A stretch of DNA of 64,000 nucleotides from Shinisaurus crocodilurus (GCA_021292165.1 CM037878.1:13202471-13266470); one strand, 5' to 3'; counted from the first letter of the stretch, positions 1-11,681 are shown. Program-made: numbers and translations. The notes: generated by a model from the sequence alone, not told the origin.

Positions 1-848
1 GACGCGCCTTCTCCCTCGGGAGGAGGCAAGGAGTGTGGCGTGGGTTGGTGGGCGTGGCCAGTCCTCCCAGCCCGCCCCAGATCTTTTCTATATTTTTGTA
101 TGCGTGTGTCTCCGTGTTGCCGTCTTCACGGGGCATTGCTGCCCCTACTGTGGCTGGGTTTTCTACGGGGTTTCTTTCCTGCCACTCCGCTCTCCCGCCC
201 CGGCCACTCAGGGTGGGAGATACTGTGATCCCCCCCCGTCTCACCCTTCTGCTCCTAGTGTTCCCCAATGCACAGGACTGGTTGATATCTCTCCTCCCCC
301 CCCCCCCGCCCCAGTTAGCTGAAGCAGCTCCAAAAGTGAGGGGGACGCTGGCACTCTAGGAGGGCAGGCCCAGGAAAATCAGCTTGGTGTGAGGAAGAAT
401 TTATGCACAGAGGCTGGGCATATCCACGCTACAAATCATTGGAGCTGTTTTAGACCAGCTTAAATGTCACACGGTTCCTCCTAAAGGTTCCTGGGGATTG
501 TAGTGTGCTCAGGGTGGTGCTGAGAATTCTCTGTTAAAGATTCGTAACCCTCACCCAACTATAGCAAAGTTCCCGCCGGAGAGAGGGTGGCTCTTAAAAT
601 GACAGTTTTCAAATCTACACTGTACATAGGCAAAGGGGAGGTGGGGACACAGATGCAAGCCTGCATATACCACTGGCTTGCGCCCCTCCATAGGTACAGC
701 ATCTGCATGAACGTTTCTGCGCATGCACACAAGGTATACTTCAGCACAGGTGTGCTCCCACACACATGCACATGCCTATGTAGTGTAAGACACACACACG
801 GCTTAAAGCTGTTTAAGAAGCATGGCCTCTCGTCCTGCCCACTGCAAA
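1..848. other. No gene seen
   Basis: Pyrimidine-rich start with C runs near 230 and 297. A GGATTGTAGTGTGCTCAGG segment near 495 resembles GAATTGTAGTTTGGGGAGG at 41760, suggesting an old dispersed repeat. No conserved coding signal. Confidence 0.5.
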
Positions 849-856
849 TTCTAGGA

Positions 857-997
857 GAGGGTTCTCCAACCTTGGGTCCACAGATGTTTTTGGCCTACAA
901 GCTCCCAGCATGCCCCAGCCAGCTATGCTACGCTGGCTGGGGCATGCTGGGAGTTGTAGGCCAAAAACATCTGGGGACCCAAGGTTGGAGAACCCTG
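857..997. mobile_element. Hairpin hAT MITE, family A, 8-bp TSD
   Basis: Near-perfect palindrome. The target-site duplication TTCTAGGA occupies 849-856 and 998-1005. The left tip is GAG instead of CAG. Confidence 0.9.
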
Positions 998-1017
998 TTC
1001 TAGGAGCTGTAATTCTT

Positions 1018-1217
1018 GGTAGGGTTACCAGGTTTTATGGCTGGCCCTGCAGCATCAGCCTGACCCACAGAAATTTAGCAGATGAAGCCTTCCCTCTACC
1101 ACTGCTTTATCTCTTTGCTGTGGGGGTGGGTGGGAGCTTCACTTGCTACATTTCTGTGAGTCAGGTCGATGCTAAAGGCACAGAAGCAGGGTCAGTAATA
1201 AAAGTTGGCATCCCTAG
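1018..1217. mobile_element. Imperfect fold-back element
   Basis: The arm AGCATCAGCCTGACCCACAG (about 1050) pairs with its inverse near 1160 (CTGTGAGTCAGGTCGATGCT), with related ends AGGGTTACC and GGCATCCCT. Unclassified. Confidence 0.6.
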
Positions 1218-2228
1218 TTCCTGAGATGTCTCTGCACTGCACTGAAACTGTACTTCCGAGTACTCTTTGGGGGCAGAGGAGAAGCCACGCCAACTACTTT
1301 TTAAAGACATTTTGCACACGGCTATTGATCTTTTAATTTTAGTTAATCCCAGCTCTCCTGTTGCTTCTTCAAGACAGGTGATGCAAAAGAGGTGAGGATT
1401 CCTCCTAGTTTCCTTACATTCAGAGAAAATAGAACCTTCAGATCCAGAGGTAATATATCCGTGAATGCCAGATGCTGGGGACAGAGAACAGGGGAGGGGC
1501 GTTACTTTTGGGCTGTGCTTGTGGTCTTCCTGAAGGCAGGTGATTTACCATTGTCGGAAGCAGGGTGCTGGGTGGGCTACATGTGCCCTCCTGCAAGGTT
1601 CATCTTAAGTTCATCTGGCAACTCCCCACCCCACCCTGCAGTGCTACAACAAGTACAACCTGCCAAATTTCCCTCATTGGCCCAGCTATTAAAGTTACAG
1701 GAGTCCCTCTCCTCTAGGATTCCATCTGGACACCCTGTGTTCGTTGGGGAAGTGTGGTCACTGAGAAATATTCCTAGAAAAGGGCAGTGCACACAAAGAG
1801 CAACACTGCCAGTGCGCATGTGATGCGCCCAGCGTCGGCAATTCAGTCATAATAGATGAATCCATAACCCGGCCATGCATGCACGCACGCACGCACACAC
1901 AGGGAAGCAGGCTCACGAGCACGAGTACAGTCCGGGACTCCATCAATCAGGGCGCGCACTCCCTTTCCCGTTTTACTTTGCTGCCTGTCCAATTTTCTTT
2001 TAATCCGGTCCTCCACAGTGGGGACAGGACTTGACCACTGAGCTTGCTGGGATGTGGTAGTTAATCCAGAATGCTGAGATTCGTGATCTTCCGGGGCTGG
2101 GTGCCACATTGCTAACAGCTCTCGTGGTTGAGGGGGTGCTGCTGGTGGTTGCTGTTACGTACTTAGAAACGTGTGCGTGCGTGCACCCAATACTCTCTAT
2201 CCCAGGTCCTGCCTTTCAGCTTCTAGGG

Positions 2229-2363
2229 CAGTGTTCTCCAACCTTGGGTCCCCAGATGTTTTTGGCCTACAACTCCCAGCATGCCCCAGCCAGCTACGCT
2301 GGCTGGGGCATGCTGGGAGTTGTAGGCCAAAAACATCTGGGGATCCAAGGTTGGAGAACACTG
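2229..2363. mobile_element. Hairpin hAT MITE, family A, 8-bp TSD
   Basis: Ends CAGTGTTCTCC/GGAGAACACTG, arms about 65 bases, TSD TTCTAGGG at 2221-2228 and 2364-2371. Confidence 0.93.
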
Positions 2364-2371
2364 TTCTAGGG

Positions 2372-3521
2372 AATGTCTGTTCTGTGAGGCCAGGGAGAGT
2401 ATAATCTTTCCCAGTAGCCGCGCTGTACCCCGGAAAGGGTCAATCTGCTCCAGGGGTGCTGGTGGGTACCGCAATGGCCCCTTGTTGCAGCTATTTCGAC
2501 ATAGTTGTGGCACAGCCTAAAAGGGGTCCAGTGAAAGATGAGGGAGGGGTGTTGCAGTGAGGAAGAATGGTGGGTAGAGGGCCATTCATTCGGGGCGGGG
2601 GGGAAGAAAACTTACGTTCAGTTCATGGATGACCACCCTTCCAACCAAGGATGCTTGAGAAGTCATCACTACTCCCTCACCCACTCCCCGCCCCCGAATC
2701 ATTTGCCACACTTTTGTGCAAGGTCAGTCCATTCCGTGGAACTGTCGCATGTACCCCTGACCTCCCTCCAATCTCTGTGCAGCCCCCCCCTTCTCGCCAC
2801 CCACTATATCCCCCTTGATGCCTGTGCAGACAGAGCCGTGTCCCAAAGCCTATGCATTCCTCCCCCACCCTCTCTGGCCCTTGCACTCTTTCCCTCCCCT
2901 CCCCCAATGCACAATATTGTTTCTGTGTGTCCCTATTTCTGCCCCGTCCTGCTCCCGGTGTACCCCCCTGGCTGGTACGAGTGTCTGTTTTGTTCTGTTT
3001 GTATCTGTAATTCATTAAAAGGCTCTGGTTCCACCCGACTGGTGTGTGTGTGTCCCTCTGTCTCCGTAGACTCCTCCTGCTGGCTGTGGTCATTCCCGCT
3101 GCATCCTCCCTCCTCCGGTAACCACCACGAATCTCTTCCTTGACCAGGCCAGTGGGTCCCAAGCTTTCTACCCGTGCAGAAACTCCTTTCCAGAACCCCC
3201 ATCCGTGCCCTAGAGAGGATTCTGGGGCCTACATTCAGCCCGCCTGCAGGACTGCCCTCAGCAGGACTTGCTGCTGACTTATGTGAACGAAGAGTGTGAC
3301 CCAGAACACCTCGGGCAAGCTCGCGTTCAGGGCAGGATGTCTGCCTTTACTGAGTTTTCCTTGAGGAGGGTCCACCCCGATGATCTTTCAGGAAGCCCCA
3401 CCAGCGTCACCCAGAAATAGGCTGGCCACTTATGTGCCAGCGAAAAAAGAGGGCCAAGTGGACACCAATTTGCATCACATTTGCACATGCCCATTTAAAT
3501 GCACAGATGGAAATTTGGAGA
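2372..3521. other. No gene or recognised repeat seen
   Basis: C/T-rich single-copy-looking sequence. Open frames on both strands are low-complexity and unconvincing. Confidence 0.45.
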
Positions 3522-3899
3522 TCTACTATATAAATGTGAAAGTGTGTCCGTGTGTCTGTGTGTACGGTTTGCGTGCGTTGCATAGGCTCCTACACGGTTG
3601 GATGGATCTGCCCCAAACTTGGCACGCATACTCTCCATCACCCAAGGATAAAGACTGGCGGGTTCAAATCTCCGAAAAAGCCATCACTGTGCCTGTACGG
3701 CCCAAAATAGATGAGAGCCAATGGCGTCACTTGGAATGTTCGCAGGGGCCATTCAGGAGCAGTTATGCAAATCACTCCAATGGCATATAGAATGTTCATA
3801 TGAACTGCCGTCACAGGGGCCCAATCAGGAGCAGATATGCAAATCTCTCCTACATCAAAACAGAATGTTCATATGAACTGCAGCCGGGGCCTACACGGA

Positions 3900-4440
3900 G
3901 CGGGGGGGCAAGCTGGAATTTCACTGTTGGGTAGTCCTGGGGGGGGGGGGGAGGGAAGCAGGGATTTCATTGTTGTGTAGTCCCGAGGGGGAACAGGGGA
4001 GCAGGGATTTCATTGTTGTGTGGTCCCGGGGGGTGGTGGTTTTCATTGAGCAGTCCCGGGGGAAAGGGAACAGGGATTTCATTGTGTAGGCCGGGGGGGG
4101 GGGGGGAGCAGGGATTTCATAGAATCATAGAATCATAGAAAAGTAGAGTTGGAAGGGGCCTACCAGGCCATCGAGTCCAACCCCCTGCTCAATGCAGGAA
4201 TCCAGGTCAAAGCATCCCTGACAGATGGCTGTCCAGCTGCACCTTGAATGCCTCCAGAGTGGGAGAGCCCACCACCTCCCTAGGTAGTTGATTCCATTTC
4301 ATTATGTAGTCCTGGGGAGGGGGGGAGCTGGGATTTCATTGTGCAGTCCCGGGGGAGCTGGTAGTCCTGGGGGAGCTGGGATTTCATTATGTAATCTTGG
4401 GGGAGCTGGGATTCCATTATGTAGTCCCGGGAGACCTTTC
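3900..4440. repeat. Tandem degenerate repeats around GGGATTTCATTGT
   Basis: At least nine copies of a 30-60 base unit containing GGGATTTCATTG and TAGTCCCGGGGG, irregular in length because of G runs; interrupted by the CR1 tail. Confidence 0.8.
4122..4299 (-). mobile_element. CR1 LINE 3' end, short
   Basis: Reverse-oriented CR1 tail (ATAGAATCATAGAATCATAG) and the following 150 bases, inserted in the G-rich repeat stretch of 3.9-4.4 kb. Confidence 0.9.
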
Positions 4441-4757
4441 CTGTGGAGCAATTCAAAACAGCGGTCAGCTACCTTAAGGAATTTCGAACAAAGAGTGCCT
4501 ATAGGAAAGTGACGACTCGTGCAATGCCAGGGTGAAAAAAGCTAGTAAGTCTATAAAGAGAAAGCACAACACATCTCAGCATGGCGGGGGAGATGGGCCA
4601 GGTGACCTGTGCGCCTGCTCAGTCTGCCGTCCAGGGGCTAGTCATTGATGGGCAACTTCAAGGTCCCTCCCTGCTCTCCCCCCTGAGGGTTCTTTCACTT
4701 TGAACCAGACTTTGACCAGACAGCTCGTCAAACAGAGGAGGACACCTTCAAATAGAG

Positions 4758-4897
4758 CAGCCTTCCCCGACCTGGTGCCCTCCAGATGTGTTGGACATCA
4801 ACTCCCAGCAGCCCCTGCCAGCACGGCCAATTGTTAGGAAGAATGCTGGGAGTTTTAGTCCAAAATATCTGGAGGGCACCAGGTTCGGGGAAGGCTG
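4758..4897. mobile_element. Hairpin hAT MITE, family C
   Basis: Ends CAGCCTTCCCC/GGGGAAGGCTG with the inner GGACATCAACTCCCAGCA arm. Flanks AAATAGAG and AAACAGGG match in 6 of 8 positions. Confidence 0.75.
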
Positions 4898-4919
4898 AAA
4901 CAGGGGGTTGTCCTCTGTA

Positions 4920-4929
4920 TATTATTATT

Positions 4930-4986
<57 letters not shown>
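4920..4986. repeat. (AAT)n microsatellite
   Basis: About 20 triplets, starting as ATT and switching to AAT. Confidence 0.97.
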
Positions 4987-4987
<1 letters not shown>

Positions 4988-5069
4988 TCCTGCCTTCTTC
5001 CCAATACTGGGACTCAAGGCGGCGTTACAACATTAAAACTTGTACAATTAAAACATATAAATAGAAATA

Positions 5070-5321
5070 CAGGCAGTCCCCGAGTTAAGAACGTCCAACT
5101 TACAGACAACCCATACTTAAGAACGGACTTCTGGGTTCCCCGGCGCTACGTCGTTTACGTAGAGTACATAGCGTAGAATACTACGCAAATTGCGTAATTT
5201 ATGCAATTTGCGTAAATGCCGATTTCAACATATAGAACGCTATGCTGTTCCGACTTACATACAAATTTGACTTAAATACATTCTTAAGAACGGAACTCGT
5301 TCGTAACCTGGGGACTGCCTG
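5070..5321. mobile_element. pogo/Tigger-like non-autonomous element
   Basis: Ends CAGGCAGTCCCC and GGGGACTGCCTG, flanked by TA on both sides (5068-5069, 5322-5323). A second copy lies at 46809-47062. Confidence 0.7.
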
Positions 5322-5858
5322 TATACAAAAGTTAAAAATATAATTAAATTAGCTATAATATTAAAATTATATAAAATATAAAAGTTAAAACAACAATAAC
5401 AATATAAACAGTGCAATCCATCGCATTCTCACAGGTCCAGACTATTCCCCAAAGGCCTGCTGGAACAAAAAAGTTTTTGCCTGCCTCTGGAAGCATACCA
5501 AGGAGGGTGCCATTCTAGCCTCCCTGGGAAGGGAATTCCAGAGTGTCGGGGCAGCCACCAAGAAGGCCCTCTGCCGAGTTCCTGCCAGGCGTGCCAGAGA
5601 TGGTGGTGGAACCAAGAGGAGGGCCTCTCCTGAACATCTCAGGGTACGGGCAGGCTCATGAGGGAGAATACGGTCTTTCAGAACACTGGACCATCCTGTG
5701 CAGAAAGAACAGCATTCTGAACATGACTGGGCTCGAAGGGACAAGGCTTCCAGATCAGAGGGCTGTGTGGGAAAGTTTGAATTCTGGCACATGAACGCAT
5801 GTGACATCAAGAGAGGACTTGCACACATGATCGGGCCATTGCAGATATAATGCCACAG

Positions 5859-6454
5859 CAGGACCGGTGCAAGACAGTTTGGCGCCCTAGGCAAGTTCAG
5901 GTATTTAGCGCCCCCCTCCCACTTGAGCCCTCCCTCCCTCCCTCCCTCCCTCCCTCCAGCCCTATGCCCAAGAAAGCCCGCAGCCCACGCGGGGAGGAAG
6001 CGCTCAGCGCACCGGCAGGAGGAGTCCCAGCCCGGCTCCTGCTGCAGATCGAGACGCGCGCGCCTCCGCAAGCGGCTGCCCTTCTTGGAGGGCAAGATCC
6101 AGGAGCTCGCCGCGCCCACCGCCGTCTCTTGCCAGCCCGGTCTCCTCCTCCTCCTCCTGCTCAACCCACGGTAGTTCCGGGGCGGTGGCTCGGCTCGGCT
6201 CTCCCCCCACCCCCCTCACCGCGAAGGGTGCAGAGGAGGAAGAGGAGCGTCCCCGCCCCTGGGGAGGACTAGGAAGTCCGGATCCATCTGCCGCCGGTGC
6301 TGGTGTTTGGCGGCGCGCGCCCAGGGAGCTGGAGAGGAGCCACCGCGGGAAGCGGCGGCGGATCCCGCCCGGCTGCCGGTGGGCTGGCCGCGCCCCCTTT
6401 AGCCCACGCGCCCTAGGCAGCCGCCTAGTCCGCCTAATGGAAGCACCGGCCCTG
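5859..6454. mobile_element. GC-rich hAT non-autonomous element, family D
   Basis: Ends CAGGACCGGTGCAAG and GCACCGGCCCTG. TSD TGCCACAG (5851-5858) versus CGCCACAG (6455-6462), 7 of 8. CpG-dense interior, no transposase. Confidence 0.88.
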
Positions 6455-6986
6455 CGCCACAGACAGAACTACCACCTTGCCTCTCCCCCATCACCTCAAA
6501 GGCGGTTCTGTTCAAAGGCTCACACACATTCCGCTGTCGGTCGACGAGCGTACAGTGAAAGTGAGGGTGGACAAACCAAGCGATGTACAAGCGTCTCCGA
6601 ATGGGGCTGAAGGAGACACATACCTTGGGATTAGATACATAGCAGTGTGTGAGTGTAGGCATATCTGTGTACAACACTTGGCGTACATGTTTATAGATGT
6701 GGTGATTGGTGCCACTGCAAGGGCATTTCCATGCACTTTGATGACAGCGGAGTTTGGCACATACACACAGATGCTCTTGTGGATATATGGCAGGGTGCAG
6801 AATTTCAGCCCCAGGGGCCAAATCCAGCCAGGATGGGGTGCTTATCCAGCCCCCTGGAGCAATGCTGGGTCCAGTTTTTCCAGGGCCCTTAGGCAAGACA
6901 CCCTCAGTGGGGGCCCTCCCTCAACGAGCCTACCTTCTCACTGTCATTATTGCAGCTCCTTTCGTTTCCCTCCTCATCCTCTTTCT

Positions 6987-7146
6987 CATGATAGAGTTGG
7001 AAGGGGCCTACACAAGGCCATCGCGTCCAGCCCCCTGCTCAATGCAGGAAACTAGAGGAGGGGGTCTCCCATCCAAGTAATCACCAGGCCTGACCCTGCT
7101 TAGCTCTCCACGCCCAGACAAGCTGAGCCAGCGTGAGCCACAGGCC
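6987..7146 (-). mobile_element. 5S-rRNA-derived SINE with CR1 tail
   Basis: On the - strand a 5S-like head (AAGCAGGGTCAGGCCTGGTG, ACTTGGATGGGAGACC) is followed directly by CR1 3' sequence (CATTGAGCAGGGGGCTGG...). Confidence 0.85.
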
Positions 7147-7210
7147 GGTATTGCTCCCACTTGATTGCTTGAGCTTAGCAGGCAGAGAGCCAGGGAGCAA
7201 GTTGGCAGGG

Positions 7211-7213
7211 GCA

Positions 7214-7300
<87 letters not shown>

Positions 7301-7303
7301 CCT
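7211..7303 (+). repeat. (CCTGCT)n hexanucleotide repeat
   Basis: About 15 near-perfect hexamers. Its sister element at 9560-9592 has only a short, mixed CTCCTG tract at the same place. Confidence 0.95.
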
Positions 7304-7337
7304 CACCACCACCGTTGTCTGGGCCGGAGCGAGAGGC

Positions 7338-7886
7338 AGGTGATAATTTCCCTTTACTCGGCACTGGTTAGGCCTCATCTTGAGTCCAGTTCTGGGCACC
7401 ACACTTTAAGAAGGACGTAGACAAACTGGAGAGGGTTCAGAGGAGGGCAACGAGGATGATAAAGGGACTGGAAACAAGGCCCTATGAGGAGAGACTGAAA
7501 GAACTGGGCATGTTTAGCCTTCAGAAGAGGAGACTGAGGGGAGATATGATCGCACTCTTCCAGTACTTGAAGGAATGTCACACAGAGGAGGGCCAGGATC
7601 TCTTCTCGGTCATCCCAGTTTGCAGGACACGGAATAATGAGCTCAAGTTACAGGAAGCTAGATTCCACCTAAACATCAGGAAGAACTTCCTGACTGTCAG
7701 AGCAATAAGACAATGGAACCAACTACCTAGGGAGGTGGTGAGCTCTCCCACTCTGGAGGCATTCAAGGTGAAGCTGGACGGCCATCTGTCGGGGATGCTT
7801 TGACCTGGATTCCTGCATTGAGCAGGGGGTTGGACTCGATGGCCTGGTAGGCCCCTTCCAACTCTACTTTTCTATGATTCTATGAG
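7338..7886 (+). mobile_element. CR1 LINE 3' fragment
   Basis: Begins in the reverse transcriptase C-terminal region and ends with TCTATGATTCTATGA. Flanked by similar GAGAGGCAGGTGA / GAGACAGGTGAAC sequence, a likely degraded target-site duplication. Confidence 0.9.
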
Positions 7887-8029
7887 AGACAGGTGAACAG
7901 GCATGTTGCCATGGTGAAGAGCCGGAGGAGCAACTCCAGGGGGCTCTTCTCAGTGGGTTCCTGCTGGGGTCTGGGCCCTTGGAAAGTGCCCCACCATGCC
8001 TGCCCTTGACGCTGGCCCTGATCCGGGGT

Positions 8030-8328
8030 TCCTCAGATAGCCACGCCCCCTTTCCCTCGATCAGCAATCATTGGGTGGTTTCCCGGCTTTTGTGCAGGTT
8101 CCCCCCCCCCAAAGAAAACCCCCATCTAAAAGGTTGAAAGGCCTCTCCTAAGGCTTCGTTACTGGCAGGAAGAGCTTGAAGAAGCTACAATACGCTGTTA
8201 CTTTTTAGTGTTTTTGGACCCGCCCGTGTTGCCTTCAGCCCCGCCCCCACTGGAATGTGGCCCCCAGGAGTACCTCTGAAATGCGCTTCAGCCCTCTGGC
8301 TGAAAGAGGTTCAACACCCCTGATATCT
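8030..8328 (-). mobile_element. hAT-like non-autonomous element, family H
   Basis: On the - strand starts CAGGGGTGTTGAACCTCTTT and continues with CAGAGGGC...GGCGGGGC, the body shared with 33195-34390, 39152-39490, 44600-45156 and 61208-61760. Confidence 0.6.
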
Positions 8329-9064
8329 GGCATTTCCATTGAAGTGAATGGAGAAGACGGTGGCGCACAGGGCTCTCACAGGCACATCCGTGTGTCACAG
8401 GGACCTGAATTGGGGCGCCCCCCCAAACCTGTCCACTTAAAACGGGTGGGGGAAGTTGGAGCAGGGAGAACAGAGCCGCGCGGCGGACCTCATGGGAAGG
8501 AAGAAGAGCATGGGCATGTGTGGACAGCGCTGAGGCCAGCTTGTGCCAAACCCACGCATAGGCTGAGGCCACGCATTTCCCTGATCCAGAGGTCACCGTG
8601 CCGCCAGCGTCGCTAGCCATACACAGGTGCACTGAGGCAGGCGCACGGGTGCAAAGGCAAGGCAAGCCAGCCTCGGTAATCTGACCAGGGATTTAGCAAG
8701 CTGGGTTGCTGTCGCTAGGTGCCCACCCTCAGCACTCTCCAACCATGACCAGGATAACTGGAGACGAAGGCATCGCTGTGGCCAGCTGTAGGGGCGTGAG
8801 CCACGTCAGGCCAGCCAGGATCATCATGGGCCAAGGAAAGCCGTTGGTGCACATTGGTGGGCCAACCTGTGGCACAGGCAACAGAGGTCTAAAGTGTGCC
8901 TAGGCAGGGGCAGGAAGGCCCATGGGCAGTGCTGGCTCCACATTTTTGAAGGCCCTCGGACAAGACGCCCTCAATGGGCTCCTTCCCCCAGTGAGTCCAA
9001 CTTCTCACCGTCATCACCACCAGCTGCTCTCGCTCCTCATCCTGTTTCTCATCATTGCTGCCAC

Positions 9065-9500
9065 CAGGAACGGTGCAGGGCTGTTTGGCGCCCTAGGCCA
9101 AATTATATTTAGCGCCCCCCTCGTGCCGTGGGGGGGGTGTCTCCGGAGCAAAGCAGCCCTGCTCTGCAACCCCCCCCGCGCCGCCACCACCACCTACCTT
9201 CCCGCCGCCCCCGCTGCTGGCTGCTGGCTGCTGGCTGCTGGCTGCTGCTGCTGCCGCCTCCTCCTCCGACGCGATGGACCCCCGCTTTACGACGGGAAGG
9301 TAGGTAGGTGGTTGGCGGGCGGGCGCGCGCGCGCGGGGGGAGGTGTGCGGCAGCGGCCGGCAAGCGGGCAGGAGGCGGGCGGAGGCGGTAGGCAGGGCAG
9401 GCGCGCCGGAGGCGAGGAAGGGGCGCAGAAACTCTGCGCCCTCTTCCGCCACGCGCCCTAGGCAGCCGCCTGGGTCGGCCTAGCGGTAGCGCCGGCTCTG
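9065..9500. mobile_element. GC-rich hAT element, family D, nested
   Basis: Starts CAGGAACGGTGCAGG and ends GCGCCGGCTCTG. Perfect TSD GCTGCCAC at 9057-9064 and 9501-9508. Very high GC with CG-rich runs. Confidence 0.9.
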
Positions 9501-9613
9501 GCTGCCACTTGCTTGCTTGACAGGCAGTGAGCCAGTGAGCAAGCTGGCCGTGGCATCTCCTGCTCCTCCTCCTGCTGCTCCTCCTCCTGACCACCACTAC
9601 TGTTGTCTGGTCT

Positions 9614-9786
9614 GGAACCAACGACCTAGGGAGGTGGTGGGCTCTCCCACCCTGGAGGCATTCAAGAGGTGCAGCTGGACAGCCATCTGTCAGGGATGCT
9701 TTGACTTGGATTCCTGCATTGAGCAGGGGGTTGGACTCGATGGCCTTATAGACCCCTTCCAACTCTACTTTTCTATGATTCTATGA
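9614..9786 (+). mobile_element. CR1 LINE 3' end, short
   Basis: The last about 170 bases of CR1 with the octamer tail, inside a larger hAT-like element. Confidence 0.88.
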
Positions 9787-10387
9787 AGAACAAGAGGCAT
9801 GGGAACAAGCAGGGTGCAATGGTGAAGAGGAGGAGTAAGTCCAGGGGCCTCTTGTCAGTGGGCCCTCTGCTCAGGTGTGGGCCCTTGACAGGTGCCCAAG
9901 TATGCCGACCCTGCCCATGGGCCTTGCAATGGCACAAGAATCCATACTGTGCACCATCCTGGCTTTCTCATACTGTGCTGCTGTCTGCTCAAGTTGCTCA
10001 GGAGATGATTAGAGGCAAAACCAACCTAATGCGCCGGGGAACTGCATATGCATTGCAGTCTGTACTTTTTTTTTTTTTTTTTTAAAATGTATTTATTTAA
10101 AATATTTTTAGGCTGTCTGTCTTTTAGGTCCAAGCCCTCACAAGGTGGCATCCGCTATATAAATATAGAACCATGACATTTAATAAACCATAACAAAGCA
10201 AAATAAAAGGCACATAGAAGACAGCAATAAAAATCAATAACAACAAAATGGAAGCAGGATAATGTTCTATTTCGGACATGACTTGTGGCACATTGGCCAG
10301 ACAGGTGGATCGATGACCTTGTTCTCTGGGCCTTCCCCCAAAGATCAGAGAGTGGCATACATCACAACAACCCTGTGTGGTAGGTTA

Positions 10388-10393
<6 letters not shown>

Positions 10394-10430
<37 letters not shown>
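10394..10430. repeat. (GA)n microsatellite
   Basis: Uninterrupted GA repeats. Confidence 0.95.
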
Positions 10431-10434
<4 letters not shown>

Positions 10435-10587
10435 CTGGCCCAAGGTGAGCATCATGTGAGCTGGTGGTGTAGCCTAACCATGAACTGTGCACTCATGTGG
10501 CAGGCCTTAGGCGAGTCACCCCACACCCCACTGCCTCCCAATTTGCAAACTGGGAATCATAGTACAAGGCAAGCCTACCCTATAGGC

Positions 10588-10722
10588 CAGTGTTCTCCAA
10601 CCTTGGGTCCCCAGATGTTTTTGGCCTACAACTCCCAGCATGCCCCAGCCAGCAATGCTGGCTGGGGCATGCTGGGAGTTGTAGGCCAAAAACATCTGGA
10701 GACCCAAGGTTGGAGAGCACTG
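10588..10722. mobile_element. Hairpin hAT MITE, family A, 8-bp TSD
   Basis: TSD CTATAGGC at 10580-10587 and 10723-10730; palindromic arms meeting at GCCAGCAATGCTGGC. Confidence 0.93.
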
Positions 10723-10999
10723 CTATAGGCCATAGCAAGGGTTACGGAGACCACGCACGAAGCACTTTGCGTACTAACACTGAATGCAATGATCAGCGTC
10801 TTGCTTTCTTTGTGCTAGCCCTGGAACCTCAGCGTCACTGTGGCTTAAAGTCCTTCTCATAAAACAGGCCTTCTCACGCACAGCAGATTTCAATTGTTAC
10901 GAAAGGGCAGCAAATGGCTAGTAATTCCCTTTGTTATCTATTATCGTATGTCCACCTCCAGGGATGCGGAGAGGCGCGCATGGGATCTTCTGCCCCATA

Positions 11000-11515
11000 A
11001 ATTACGTGGCTGGCTTGGGGTACTACTATGCGCCGTGAATTGCGGCGAGGAAGAGAGGGCGTGGTTCGGCGCTCTGCCACAGGCAGCAACGTGTCTGGGG
11101 ACGGCCCGGACACCCCTCCGCCTGCAGCCATTGTCCGAGGGGGGGGGCATTTTGTGGCGAAAGCGGTACAGCCGGTCGCGTGGCTTGACTAAGGAGCAGA
11201 CTCAGGGTGGGAAGAGGGAGGGGGGGGGGGTTATCCTGCCCTGTTCTCCTCATCACCCCTCACTCCCAGCCGCTGAGAATGCAGCCTCCCTTATCTCGCA
11301 TTCCAGCGACCGGTAGGCAAGAGGCTAGGCCAATTATGGACATCTTAGATTGACCAGCCAAGGACAAGGCCCTTGCCTCCCCCCCCCCCTCTTCACACGC
11401 ACCTACTGCAGTCCCTTCACCTAGGCACGCAGACCTTCTTGGTCCCAGCAGACTGCTGCCGGGACCTGTTTGCCGTCGCCGGGACCTGTTTGCCGGGACC
11501 ATCGCTGGCGCCGCC
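11000..11515 (+). promoter_or_regulatory. Presumed promoter and 5' UTR of the HSPB7-like gene
   Basis: GC-rich, CpG-containing sequence without a recognised transposon directly upstream of the ATG, with a short direct repeat of CGGGACCTGTTTGCCG near 11459-11496. No TATA box is evident. The role is inferred from position only. Confidence 0.4.
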
Positions 11516-11681
11516 ATGTCTTCCGCTCGCAGCAGCTCGTCGTCGTCCTCGTCTACCTTCCGCTCAGAGCACATCAGCACCTACAGCCCCGGCGCGCAGG
11601 CCCGCTTCGAGCCCCTGCTCGACCCTCCGCACGGGATGTTCGGTGCCGCCGGCAGGGCCCGGGAATCCTACGGATATTCAG
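11516..11681 (+). CDS. HSPB7-like exon 1
   Basis: Codes 55 residues plus one base, from MSSARSS to RESYGYS. The donor is G|GTGAGC. It holds the serine run and the proline/glycine-rich N-terminal region, and lies in a GC-rich stretch that also reaches upstream. Confidence 0.9.

Larger units (their letters stand above)
3522..4547 (+). mobile_element. Helitron-like non-autonomous element
   Basis: The start TCTACTATATAAATGTGAAA resembles Helitron 5' ends. The other end, GACTCGTGCAATGCCAGGGT followed by GAAAAAAGCTAGT, resembles Helitron CTRRT termini. Internal duplication of AGAATGTTCATATGAACTGC at 3790 and 3860. It hosts a CR1 tail (4122-4299) and G-rich GATTTCATTGT repeats. No helicase ORF. Confidence 0.45.
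6864..8000. mobile_element. Older hAT-like element (family I) with nested insertions
   Basis: Left part CAATGCTGGGTCCAG, middle with CTCCTG repeats and right part GGGCCCTTGGAAAGTGCC match the better-bounded copy at 8927-9913. Hosts the 5S-CR1 SINE (6987-7146) and CR1 (7338-7886). Its own ends are degraded. Confidence 0.6.
8927..9913. mobile_element. hAT-like element, family I, 8-bp TSD, with nested family D
   Basis: Ends CAGTGCTGGC and GCCGACCCTG. Perfect TSD CCCATGGG at 8919-8926 and 9914-9921. Contains family D (9065-9500) and a CR1 tail (9614-9786). Confidence 0.85.

Noticed and set aside
2538..3162. Open frames of 201 (+) and 161 (-) residues
   Set aside because: Overlapping frames on both strands in a C/T-rich region, with no conserved motif or splice-consistent context.
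6004..6610. GC-rich region near 6 kb as a gene promoter CpG island
   Set aside because: It is fully contained between the tips and TSD of a family D hAT element.
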